Origin: Icerya purchasi | Lineage: Eukaryota; Arthropoda; Insecta; Hemiptera; Monophlebidae | Length of the DNA stretch: 64,000 nt | Assembly: GCA_039619475.1 (NCBI GenBank) | Contig: CM077115.1 | Coordinates: 308,402,734 to 308,466,733 of the forward strand | Direction of reading: 5' to 3' | Made by a program: the position numbers and the translations under genes | In this document: positions 29,201 to 43,256 of the stretch, in pieces | How the letters are laid out: each line of letters begins with the position of its first letter | How positions within the stretch are numbered: the first letter of the stretch is position 1 | The notes under the pieces: model-generated | What the model was told of the DNA's origin: nothing | The model's database searches: none | What the model saw: the letters and a program-made list of their open reading frames with translations, nothing else

Positions 29201-32200
29201 TTCCAGATCAAATATACATAGCTTTACTATGCGTGCCTTGTGTAAGTAAATGACACTGTTAAGTGCTTCATCATCAGATTGAGCACAAAAATGGAGAAGT
29301 ACTCGAAAATTGCCGTCATTGTGAGCAGGTTCGTTTACTCCAACTTCATAATTATGGCTTCTTCTTAGAACCATTTCCTGTTTTCTGTGCTAAAGAACTG
29401 TTTCTACAATAGCTTTTTTATCTTTCGCGGTTATCTTCAGTAATTTTATGACCTTCCAGGTTTATGGACTCCTCAACATCAGTCGATTTGCCTTCCGCGA
29501 ACTTTACAAAGTTTTCTGCTTACTCTAAAGCGACTTTGTGGTATTTTGTATTTGTGTGATGATTAAAGTTTCCTAAAGCGTTTTTGCAGTTAGCAAATGG
29601 CTTATTAAAAAGGGCTCCAAGATCTTGATAACCACGTTCGCCTTGCGCTGTTCCAAGTAGAACACATAGTTCGCAAAGAGATTCCTACATGACGTTTGAA
29701 TACACAAGTCATGAGTGTTTCGCGGTTCAACGACGTTGAAAAGAAAAATTCCTCTTGTCAGTAACTGGAAAGTTAAAGGTATCTCCGATAGGTTCCAAGG
29801 CTCTTTTAAAGCTTTCAGATTTTCCTCTTCATTATTCGAAGGACTGAAGACAATGTAATATACCTGTTGACAAATAAGCTTGGACATTCTTTTCTACTTA
29901 AGTAACCTAAATAAAGACATAAAAAAATTCGAACTATTTTAAATCCAATCCAAAGCGACAATGCGAAGTCGTACACTACAATAGTGTATTCGGTTAATAT
30001 TCGGGCTTTTACGTTAGCCTGTGGGGGGGGGGGGCAAACCCCCAAAACCCCCTTTATATACGTCGGTGCTAGAAACTATCGTGACGAGAAGAAAGTTGCA
30101 TGTTCCATAATAGTTTTTTTCATATTTTCTTCGACACAAAAACTGCGTTACTAATATACAATGCACTGAAGACTCTACTCAATACGTGTAACATAGGCCA
30201 AAAGTATTTACTATGCGCCAACAGTTTATGACGATGCAGTAATTTTAATTACAAATGCTATCCTCATATTAATAAAATTAAATGCAAATGCTTTAAAATT
30301 CTCAATAAAAGTGCAAAAAGTGTACAGATAATGTTTTGCGCTGGATTGATATGAATGAGGCTGTCAGTACCGCGGCGATGGGGGCTACTTTGAATGGTGA
30401 ATTGTCACCATTTATTCCTTCATCGGACTTTTATTCTAAGGTTAAAGTTGATAATAGGGCAGAATGGATTAATTTTATATAAACAGAACCAAGGCAAATA
30501 TTACCGTATGGTGTAGTCAGAGCTTCCCTTTATATCTTGGTACTATTTCATTCCAGAATCCTATTCCTGATCGACTCATCCGTAAATATATGGTTACTAT
30601 TTGTCGGTACGAATGGGCCATTCTCGAATAGATCTGCATTTTTCAAGCCAGAGTTACGCGTTACACAATGCAATGATTTAACCGTAATAAATATTAACAT
30701 ATCGAAGTTCAATTTTTGAACAATTAATGTCTCTTATTATTTTTCCTCCTTATACTATTTATGACCTTCTGTGTGACAATGGCACCAGGTTCCCGTTATA
30801 TTATTTAATTTCATTTTATTATGAATTACTTTGCTACTAATAATTAACTATCCTTGCTGCTTAGTCAAATTCGAGTGGCCAATGCATCTCGGGTTCGATC
30901 TGGCCAGTTTTCTTTCTTTAACCATACATTCTCGGGTTATGTTAAAATTTACGGCCATGTTTGTCTGAAACATTTATTGTTTCAGTTTGAATATTACATA
31001 TCTCGCCTTAGTTGGCATTCATTCCTACATCGACTCGATAGTAGCCAAATGACTTACTACCAGACCAAAAAAAAAACAAACGCCTGGCACGTTTTCGTTA
31101 ATACAAAATTAAAATCAAAAATATCGTCTTAATCTAATACCTTCGATATGTAACGGATTGAAATGAATAAAGAGAAGCCCAGCATTGTTTAACCGCGTTC
31201 AATATATTTTCAACACCATTAACGTTTAAAAACGTACTATTCTGTCCGGCAAAACTGAAATTAGCACCATCTTCGAGAATTCCCGACGAACGAACTGCGT
31301 ATTTTTTATTCAAATCGACTTTTTTCGATATTTCACTCTTCAACGTCTCCGAAATAGTACAAGAAAGCCACAGGTCTTTTAGTCTAAAAGGAAATAAATA
31401 CTTATTTAAATTGCAAAAACTGTTAAAAATTACATTTCTGAAAAAATTTTAATCATTAGTGAAGCTATAACACGTTGTCGTCTGCAAAAGTATTTTTCTA
31501 GAACTCACGATCACTTTAAAAATTGCAATTTTATTCCTTAAATCAAAATATATGCGCTCAAAATGAAAATTTTAATTTTTTATTCATAAGCAAATGTTAA
31601 AAAGAAGAAAAAACTTCATTTCTGACTATTGAAATTTTTAATTTTCTGAAAATTACGGTTATTTTTAAATATTTGTCTATATAATAGTTCATACACATAA
31701 AAACAGAGAATATCTATACAAGATTTTTAGATTAATGAAAAATAATAATAATAATACATAATAATAATTATTATTATTTTATATTGTCTGAAAAATGTTA
31801 ATTTTCTATCTCGTCCCCTCTCGTATGAAAACTATCAAACCTACCTGAACCAAATTAGGCTTAATATAGAGGCTTCTTACGTTTGGTACAGACTCGTAAG
31901 TCTTTTTCTTATATTTTCTATTCTCTTTCAGGAAATAGAAAAAAAGGAGGACTTAATTTTTGCTATAACAGTGAGTCTATATTAACGTAACAAATTTTGC
32001 TGTTATACACATAAAAAGCGGCGTTTAAAAGTTTTTTTAAAAAACGATTATTTTTCGAGAAATTTTCAAGAGAGATCGTATAACGCCGACTTCGATATTT
32101 ATCCGCATGTAAAACATTCGTCATATTCACCATCATTTAGCATATTAACGAACTTTTTTTTCTATTTAATTGTAACTGTGAATAAAATTAAAATCAGCTA

Positions 32201-35200
32201 GTGTCTATGGTTTGAGCACAAAAAAGTAAAATGAGTTAATAGAGAAAAGAATATGTATAACAGACAAGATAGAGAACTATCTTACTAGAAACAAGTACGT
32301 TTTTCTAAGAACTATCACACTGTCTCTTACATAAAAGAGAGATATTTTTCCTGATACCGACAGAAAACGTTAAAGCATGCTTTTTATTCCTTTTTTTTTT
32401 TTTTTTTTTAATTTCATGTTTTTAAATTAAACAATTAATAATCTACGAATTCTTAAAATATTTAAATGTAAATAAAATATACCGAATAACTTTTGAAAAA
32501 TACCTACTGGTCCAAAAATCGCATCAAATCTGTGTTTTCGGATAATGTGTATAATTCTGTCTGTAAAACTGCTAAACGTTCTTGAATTAATTTATTATTA
32601 TACAAATGACTATTCATTGCATGCACCGTAATACAAAATCCGAACGGAATTACAACATTCTGCAATCGGTAATGTGTTTATCAGTTGTGCTTAATCGCAG
32701 TAGCTGCAATAGATAAAAGCTGACCACGAACTTAACTTTAACTACATCAACATAATTTGTTCTTTCTTCTTCATCAAACTATAGAATGTACTTTTTTGTT
32801 TGTAAATACTCCATCGAATATTTTTCAATAAATGTTTCGTATTAAGAGATTTTTTTGACAAACGAAACGTACAAAAATTAACTATATTTTAATGCAGAAC
32901 GAATAGGACTAATTTAACCGTTGATTCATCATACTAAACTTCTAGGAAATTTCTACACAGTTACGTAAAAATCGTGAATTCCTTCCTAAGGCTTACTACC
33001 CGAAGAGTTTTACAATGAAACAGCTGAAATTCAACGACTATTCTTCTTTGTTCCATGCTAATTCAACTCCTGAAAGACCAAGTCTGTTCTCAAGCTTAGT
33101 GCCTAACTCTTCTTCCCTTAGCATTCTTCTCATCCTTTATTCTCGCTTATTATGTTTCACCGTGTTTATCTCCTGTATCATTTTCTTTTTAATAATTCAT
33201 TTCAAATTCTTCATCGGCAATAATACTCGAGATTTTCATATTTCCTCAAATACAGCATTCCTACTCATCCGTTCCAATTACTATTCTTCTTGCAGCTTCT
33301 TTAAATCAGTTTATTTAATGGTAAACGATGGAACTATCGTCGGCTTCACTTTCCGGAATGACGCTTATTTCAAAAAATGTTACGTAATTTTTTATATATT
33401 CTGCAATGAAATTTCAATATCCGCGGGGTCAAAACGGCGTCTTTGGATGCTTTACTTGTTCAACACAACACAGATATCACCATTCGCTCAGAAAAGGTGA
33501 CTTGAAAAAGACTCTTACATTTATTGTAGAGACTTTCACGCGATTGACCTAATCGTGACGACAGACACGGCGACACCACAATACTTACCAAAAGCAACAT
33601 CCAATTTACTCCGCATAATGGCAACCCCTCCACCCTTCGCAACTAACACTCATCTTCTTCATATTGTCTATATCTCTTTTTAATCTTTCTAATCTCCTTA
33701 ACCTGTCTATATCCCGCAAAACTACAATCTGCAAGAATTCCCTTTTAACACTTTCCTCGATTCTATTCCACATTCTTTCATTGTCGAAAGTAACTGGAAT
33801 GGAAACAACGGTAGAACGTCGAAGTAAGGGGACATCAAAGAACCATGGATTGGAAAGAAGCTTAGGTCGAACAGTCAAGTAGTGAGATAGATTATTAGGA
33901 AAGGGCGAAGCATAAATGTCAGACCAGCACTGGAATGAAATTTTTTGAAAACAGGCAGGAGATCCGAACCGGGAATTTTGGAGAAGAAGGTGGGGCGAGG
34001 AAGCAGCAGCTCGAGCTAGAGAGTTCACTAATTTATTCACTTCTATGCTTGCATGACCAGGAACGCATAACAAATAAACACAGATTGAATAAAGAGAATG
34101 AAGATCATGGATCAGAGAACGTATTCAAAGAATGGTAAAATCACAGGAGTATGTGGGAAAAGCAGAAAATATAGTCTGAAGGGCATCCGTGTAATCAGAG
34201 ATAATCAAATAGTTTGTGAAATAGCGATGGGAGAAAACATAAATAACAGAACGTAGGATAGCCGTGAGCTCGGTTGTAAATGTATAGAGCAAAAGAAAGT
34301 GAGATTAAAGGGTTCAGAGTGATTAATTTTTTCGGGACGATAAAAGAGGCCCCAACTCCACCAGGACCCTTCGAGCCATCAGTACATATATTCGAAACAT
34401 GTAGAGGAAATAAGGAATTAATAGTGGTTATGGAATTCCTGCATAGCGAAGGTTCGAGATGAAGATTCGAGCGATAAGGACATCTTGCAGAAACACATAC
34501 TTTACTATTAAAGTTAGTAAATGTTAAATTTAATAAATTCCACAAGCAAAACAAGAATAATAATAAATGAGGGGAAAAAATTAATCTATCCATATTGTTG
34601 TTACGTATATATACAAACCTCGATTAATTTGTGTTTTTTAAGAAAAGTCATTTTGGCTAGAGAAGAAGCTTTACCTCCAACCAGACCTACATTTAGTGAT
34701 AGGTCCGATATTAAATCAATGGTTAAAGGAAGGTCGATAAGACTTTTCGAATATTTGGGTAAATTTTGGTTTAACCAACAATCCGGTTTATTAGAAAAGG
34801 ACCTGTAACACATAAAAAAATTGTTTTAATATGTTTATCGAAACATATTGAACGTAAATTATTTAAAAAAATTTTCATTGCTTATATTTACCTTCTCTTA
34901 TAGCAAATGTAATATCCAACAGCATTTTGTTCGTTAACGATATAGTTCACGTTTTTAATAAGCATGTTATTGCAATTATTATCCTTTAATTCAATTGACT
35001 GATGTATTTTCCAATTCTTATCTTTACCTAAAATATGACACAGTAAATCATACACATAGAGTTATACGTACACACTTACGCACATGCACTGTAATCAAAA
35101 ACTCCATCGACTACTTTTATACAAATGAAATATACGAAGTACCTTTTATTAGAAATAACCGACAATTCGTAGTAATATAGAGCGTCTTAAATACCTTACG

Positions 35201-38200
35201 GTGGTACAGGTACTATTCCTAAGGCTATCATTGAGAATGGTAACGTTGTTGTTTTCAGGTATTCTTAAGTCGTCTATGAAAGTAGAATAAAAGGGTGTCG
35301 TTATATTTCGCATGAAAGATAATTTTACCGCAATTAACACATACAAAATGATGGTTAAGGTGAAAACGAATAATAAAGACAACAACGAATGACCTAATGA
35401 AGGAAAACTTTTGATCGGAGAAAGGCAAGAAGACTCGGTTAGATGGAAAGGTAAAAAGAAAATTTGTTAGAAAAAGAAAGAGGATATCTAACCGGATCCT
35501 AGTATTAAATTATTTGCACGGAAGAAGCAAGTTAAAAACAGAAATTTTAAAGAAATAGAGGTAGAAATAAGCAACAGTCCAAGCCAAATAATCCGCACTT
35601 TTGTATTACTCTTAACACCTATACTAATAAGGACTATGGGTAAATCAGTCTGGATAGAATGGACTGTGAGAAGATTTCAGACGAGGAAACAAGAATAATA
35701 AAGAAGCGGAAGTAGGCGAAAATTCAGGAGGAAATATCTTGACTGCGCTCATAGAGTCAGAGAAAATCAAATAATTTAAAAATAAGCGTTGAGAGATGTT
35801 TCAACATGGTCAAAAACAAAGTGACTCTTTTCGTATACCATATACGATCAAGAGAGCAGAAATCGGGAGAAATAGGAGTACAGAGATGGTATTGAAAAGA
35901 GTTAAGGTTTGAAAAAGCGAAAGACAACCCTTACGACCTGAAACGTAGGAGAGCAGGGTAGAACGATTCAGCATAAGATTAATAATGAGTGAAGGAAATT
36001 GCACTGGAATGTTGATAGCTGTCATTCTATTCCGAAAAGCGGGGAAATGTAGTTTATCCAAGGCGCTGGAAACATCAATAAATGTAGCTCAGTAGTGCTG
36101 TTTATTATAAAAGATTTATACATATAAGAGAGACCCAAACCTGGACGGAAGCTGACTATATCGAGCAAAATATGTCATTCTGCTCCAGTTACCAAATAAG
36201 GCATTTGTTAAGCATCTTTCAAATAGAAATAGGACGTAGAAAGGATTTTTTTTGGAAATATAAATAATAACCAAGCAGTTTCAAGAAGGAGGAGTAACAT
36301 TTCTGGAAAGAAAAGAATTCTTAAATTCTGTAAAATCCGTTAGTGATTAACATTTTTCCGACACCCCTTAGCCAAAAATTAAGTATATTTATAACTTACA
36401 GAAAAATCCGAAGGAATAAGTTAAACGGAAACTCGGATAGAAAACATACGTAGTTTGTTATTCATGGATAGACTATACCAGGTGTTGTTTCATTTTTTTT
36501 TTTTTTTTTTAACGAGGACATTAGCCTAAAAAATGGAAAGAAGGAGAAAATAAAGTTGTATTCTTAAACGTTTAAGGATAGAGGATAAAAATAATTCGAG
36601 AACAGGAATAACAGAAATAGAAAGAAGTGAGAGAATATAAGAAGTACTACATAGGGATATCGAGTTTCAATACAGAAAAGCAGAAGGACGATTGTGTTTA
36701 GTAGAAAAGATAAAACATTCGATCAAAATATGATCAAAATCATAAGAAATATAAACCAAGAATATAAAAATGGAGAATATGATTAAAGCGAAGACGACAA
36801 GTAACCGAGATTGTGAAATGTTTAAGAAAGGACAAGTATCAAGAAAACCATGGACGAAGAAAAGAAATGGTTGAATAGAGAAGTAAAAAGAACGAGAAAA
36901 TGAAGAAGAATAGGAGTTAAACCATAGTCTGCAATGAGTAATTTAAAGGAAGCAGAGCAATATCATCAGCTGAAAATGTGTCCAAAAATCTGTTACCGGA
37001 AATGGAAGAACGAGCTAAAAAATCCATTATCTCATTTCTCTCAATTCCTAAATGACCAGAAATCCACATAAGATCGATATCGATTGAGTGAAAAGAAAAT
37101 ATCATGGATGAGGGAACGTACGAGAAGGGTTACATAATTGGAAGAGGTAGAAGGAAAGTTAGATGTGATAGTTTGTAAAACACTTTTAGAATTCGAGATT
37201 ATGAGTACTTTGTGAAAAACGATTGATGATGAAACAAACAGAACAGGGCGTTGAACAGCAATAGATTCCGCATAGAAAGCTGAACAAAAGAAGGGAACTT
37301 TAAAAGATTCAGAATAATTCAAGACGGGACAAAAAAAAAGCAGGACCAACTCCAATTAATCCTTCGGAACCGTTAGTATGTAGAAAACAGAGAATCTAAA
37401 GCATTGGTAAATTCGATTCTGACGACATGTTAAGGAACCGGTTTAGAGCAGAACTTTAAAGAAACACATTTAATAGGATGAAGGAAACTAGAAAAATTGA
37501 AAGAAAAATAGGGAAATTTATCATGACTATAAATAAATGGCGAAAATTAAAGGAAACGAACAGAAATATGAGGGGAATAAAATTGGAGTTTTATTAGAAA
37601 TAAATCGCAATTTACCAGGGATAGAGGAATAAGAAGAAACAAGCGAATAGGAATAAACAGGCAGGCGCTTAATCAAAAAGCGATAACCTAAATAAGATAC
37701 CTATAAATGAAGAGAGTAGAGTGTGGGATTTAGCAAGCATAGTCGGAACTGGGGTAGATCTCAGGACACCAAGGCAAAGACGACGACAGGCAATTTGAAT
37801 GTGATCTAATTTTGAAAGAAAAGACCCGGATGAATTGACATAAATAAAGCAATAATAATCCAGCACGAGTAGGATGCAGGGATCGCTTCCACAATTAGTA
37901 TGAGAGAGGGCTTTCAACAAATTGAGTTTTTAGAGAAAGGATAGATGTAGATTAATGTGATTATGAAAGAAGAAATGTCTGTCAAGAAATAATAAAAATC
38001 ATTTAAAAGGGGAACTGGACGGCCATTTAAGGTATGGCTAATCAAAGAAGGATTAAAAGGACAAAGAGTAAAGACAGCAGACGAGGATTTAGGGAGAGAA
38101 ATAAACAGACGAATGTTAGAAAGATCATTTTCTAGTAACATTAGGAAGTTTTGAACATGGGAGTTGGCTAATGAGATATTACGTTCGGAGAAATAAATAA

Positions 38201-41200
38201 GCACATCATCAGCAAAGAAAAGCAATGTAGAATTAAAAGCCAGAGGATTAATTTTGATAAAGTAAATATTAAATAGCGTAGGTACTATGACAAGAACCTT
38301 AAGATAACCCTTTAAAGATTAACTTTGTAGCAGAGTATAAAAGAGAAGAAAGAATTACAGTTCTGTATCGAAATTGAGTATTAATAAGAAAAGCAACATG
38401 GGGACGGGTATGTTAAATGAGCATATTTTATTAAAGAGTGTAGGAAGATGATTATTATCAGATACAGACGATAAGTCAACGCAAGCAGCAATTAAGAATT
38501 TTTTATTGATAAATGACATATGAACACGTCCGATAGAAGCGTTCATTCGTTCGTTCGTCAGCTCGATTACGAGCGTCGAGACTACCTATCTGTACAATCT
38601 AACTGTACAGAACAGGTAGCATTCTTGGCAATTTGCTACATGTAACGCTAGTGTACACGCGCGCAAGATTACACTCGAAACTGATTAGTAATCGTTTGAT
38701 TTATATCGTTTTACAAAAGTGCAGTCCCATGTGTGTCTGCTGTGTACTGACCTAGCGCGCATATGATGGTGTACGTGGTGGGTTGCCGCTGCCTTCCATG
38801 TGATTATTAGCGATTATTTATTTATTTAATTCTTGTAATAAGTTCGTCGTCGCTCGGGATCGAACCCGTGATCACCATATCGGAAGTCAAGCGCTCTAGC
38901 AACTAGGCTATCGCGACGACATGATAGAATACTGATATCATTTAGTGTACTACATCCAGGACGAAAACTGCACATATTGTTAGGCAACAGATTGCTGTGT
39001 ACTCGAGCCACCAAACGCCACTTTACAAACACTTTATCCGTTCTATTCTTGATGACTGTTTCTTTATCTATAGAAATTTCTCGAGAAACCTGCTCGCCAA
39101 ATTCGATCGTGTCCAGAACACTTGTCTTTGCCTTTGTCTGCGAACTGAAAAATCCACTCCAATACCTGCTCTAGATGCCGAATCTTCCATCCTTTCTCTT
39201 TTCATCCAAAGGTCTTATTTAGATTACCGGTTTCTGATCAAGTGCCTACCTATTTCTTTCTCTACTCTTGTTGACTTCTATCCTTCTATCTACCCTAACC
39301 GGCGTTTTTCTGCCAACGAAACTTCAATACTATCTCTCATTTCTATTCGTCTCTGTCAGTTATCACCATTTACTTATTCTCGTAACAAACTGCTATACTT
39401 TTCTTATTAATTGTCTTTACATAACTATCACAACTAATTCTGCTCCTGAACATGTTAAAACAGAATTTTTAAACACTTTAGGCTCTCTTTTCCACGACCA
39501 CGTTATGGTCTTTACTGATGGCTCGAAATGTTCTAATGGAGTTTGTTCAGCCTTCTTCTTTCCTCTCTTAAATTACTTTGAAATATTTAAACTTCCCCCC
39601 TTTTGTTCGATCTTCTGTGCCGAATGTACAGTTATTTTGTGTGTCGCTATCTTTATTACTTCTTCTCGGGGTTTCCCATAAGGTTCTTTTCATTTCAGAT
39701 TCCCTTTGTGTCCTACAGATTATACCGAGTATGTAATTCCTCTCATACGCTCGCTCGTCCCTCTTCCTCTTTCATTCTTTCCAAAAACTGACCTAATGTA
39801 GATTCCTGAATATTCCGGAATCGAAGGTAATGACTCAGTCGATATTCCGGCGAATAGATTTCTCGGCGATTTTTCCTCTTACACTACAATATTACTCTCC
39901 TCTCCGCAGCTGCTCACTTCGAATTATCATCAACCTCTTATTCCTCTGCATTCTCAAATTCCGATTCCTTTTATCTTTCTGTCCAATCTAATGTCCCGTC
40001 TTGTCCCTGGTTTTTCAATTTTTCCTCCTTGCGGTGTTTGGTTCTTTCTGCAGTCCATCATCTGCGCTTTAGACATATGTAGTTTGCTTCTTACATCTCT
40101 TTTCCACTTCTCCCCCTCACTCACAATTTTCTGATAAAGTAAAAGGAAAAACGTAAAAAAATGTGAAGAACTAAGAATAGATGAGAAAGGGCAGGATTCC
40201 TAGAAGCTAGGAACATAGCTAGGAACTATAAAAGCAATAAATAGGATTAGTTTTTTAGAGGAAAAAATACGATTGGAAGGGCATTGGGGGAGAGGGGATT
40301 TAAAGGCCTTAACCATTTTCCATACATAAGAAATAAGAGTGGATCAAGAAATGAAAATCAGAAGTTTTTCCATAAGTTTTTCTTTGCTGTTTTAAAGACA
40401 AATCTGGCTTTAACATTGACATTCTTATGAACCAGAAAGTTGGAAAGAACAGACAAGAGCGAAAAATTCTACAAGTATACATACTTATTATTAAAGGCCA
40501 CCTTACAGTCCTCATTCCGCCACAATGAGGAGAACGCTCTGGGTTTTTTGTGGAGAGCTAGTGGGATAGGAAAAGAAGAATAAGTTAAAGCAGAGGAAAT
40601 TGATTCACAAAGAAGTCCTATTGGAAAGATGGGTTTAAATTAAGAGAAATTGAAGAGAACGAGGAATCAACGAGAAGGCGGAAGATGGTCCAGTCTAGAG
40701 AGGATTCATTTGGGACAGTGTAGAAGTTAATAAAAATCATAAAAAGGAAAATCGTTAAAAAAAATTATGCTAAGGATATGATCTCTTCCAAAGGTGCCAT
40801 TTAGAGTTAACTATGAACACTTCAAACTAATGTTAGAAGTAAATGGCAGGTCAGTAAAACTGGAAAAACAAGGACTTTTAACACAAGTTGACGAAAATTA
40901 GGTAGGATTAAGTCATTTTTAAGATAAAATTTTCAAGTAATGAACCATTATTGTTGTACCCACTAGAGCCCCAAAGAGGTGAATGAGCATTTCAATTACC
41001 ATCTATAATAAAAGGGAATCAGAGGAAATTGATAAAGAATTGAAACGGGAAGTTATGCAAATTATAGTTAGGAGGGATGTAAGATAAGGTAAGATTAAAT
41101 GGTTTTGAGTTGTTTTTGTATTTCAGATGTGGACAAAATTTAGACTAATCAGATTAGATGGAGTAGGAGGATAAATGTTGCAAGTTAGAAATGTGATATC

Positions 41201-43212
41201 GTTTCTGATTAAAATAGCTGAATCATGCGATTGGAACTAATTTAAGAAAAACTACGAATGTTAACATTAAAGGAATCTTTTACCCGAGTTTCTGAAAGCA
41301 GCGCAATACTTCAAGCTCTCAAGAGAATTTTTATTCACTCTAAGGCTACGGCAATTCCACTGTAGTATTTCAAGTTGACGAGTCATGACGAAAGGAAAAA
41401 TGAGAAATATAAAAAAATAAGGGAATGAATAAAATAAGGCGAACTCAAGCTAGCAGAATAATGGGAGAATAATGGAAAACCCAAAGAAGGGTATGGATCT
41501 GAATGAGGAATTGAAAAAACTACGCTCAAATAAATCATTGGGTATGGGTCGTGATATGCTATCAACCAGCCTAGTCGCAAGCAACAAACAACAGCAACGG
41601 AAAGAGTTATAGAAAATATGTAACCAAATGGCATACTCCTAAAGGTAAAAATGTAAAATGAGGAAAACGATACAGAGCAAGATCTAATCGGTGGCAGCGA
41701 CATCCATTACTCAAAAAATTCATTGCGTCTGGGTCCGTGCATGCTTTCACCATCCTATAATTAAAGTAGGCCAGCAGCACTAAGAGAAAAGGTGGAAAGA
41801 AAAATTCGAAAAACCTTTATAGAATTAAAGGTTGGTATTGAAGAGAGGAACTCCATTAAATAGTCATATAACCACTTTTAAAAATCCCTATAAATAAAAA
41901 TTGAAATCAAGGAATAACGTAGAACAGAGCGAACAGAAATATTATTGAGAGCGATAATAATCCAAAACATATAAGCGGGAAAGGAGTATCGAGGTGAGGA
42001 GAAGAAATAATAGAACGATGCATATTAATGTAAGGAGAAATAAAAGTGGAATTAAAGAGAAAATGCTAACTAATAAAATCCTTAAGATTGCGAAACTTAC
42101 ATAGAACTGATATTTTATCTTCCAAATTATGGATTCCGAACTCACTAAGAGTATATAATGAAGTGGAAATTAAGTCATTTTCAGAAGAAAAGAATATGGG
42201 GTCAGTAGATAACAATCAGAAACATGATTCATTGAATTAGGGGAAGGTGAAATCTGAGCAGCAAAATTTTCGAATAGCCAGAAATTATTGACTGGAAACC
42301 TTTACAGCCGGCTTTAGTGGTTAAATCGGAATAATATTTGTTAAAAGGATTTTGCGATTTCGGTAGGGAATGATATTTTGGGAAGGTGATCTAATATACG
42401 AAGAGGAGGAACTAGTGGAATAGTTTTGTTGTGATATGAGAAGAGCCCGTACGGCGGAGAATTCGTTTATGTTGAAAATGTCAGCAAGGCTAAAAGCCGT
42501 AAAAAGATCAGCTCTCCTTGACTGATATTCTTAGCCTTAGAGTATTTTTATTTGCTCCTTAAAAGAACCGGACAGGAAGGGTTAAAAGCAGAATGATTTT
42601 CGTCACAAGGAACGCAATGAAAACTAGATGGATTATTTGGTTGGGTGATAGTGCATTTGGAAGAAAAATGACTACCAAAACAAAAAGAGTAGACATGAAC
42701 TGTATTTACCGAATCGGAGATAATTACGGCAAAATTCAGATCTACAAATAATTGGTTCAACCTTAACGCGGTAGGCATCGTAGAAACTGACAGACGATGA
42801 AAAAGTTGAGCCCAAAAATTTAATTTCGATAACAGGGATCAACGTAAAAGGATTTTCAGAAATACGTTTCGGTAACCTTCTGATTTTCGAGATTCGCACC
42901 TGACAAGAACGGTTTAAGAGAAGTTCATCGATGGACAAGTCAGTTGGATAATGACGATTGCGGAATAAACGATCGTATTTTGAGTTCTATGTAGACGTTA
43001 TCAGAGAGCAGAAACTGGTCAGCTGGAAGAGTAGGGGAAAAGTTAAGTTTAATCAGAAGTAAAACCGGTAAGAACGGAACTTACGACATAAAATAAAACG
43101 ATAGAAATCAAAGTAGGTAATAGAGATAAATTAAACCATCTCACCGATCGCTTCAACGGCCAATTTAACACAGTGGGAGGAAACTTTACCACACCGAATA
43201 TCAACATACTTA

Positions 43213-43256
<44 letters not shown>

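Noticed and set aside
33015..33500. Plus-strand open frame of 161 residues rich in Leu, Ile, Phe and Ser
   Set aside because: Hydrophobic low-complexity composition without recognisable domain or splice context; it looks like chance in pyrimidine-rich DNA.
38846..38920. Functional tRNA gene
   Set aside because: Acceptor, D and T arms look plausible, but no proper anticodon stem forms and the sequence is joined to a repeated SINE body.
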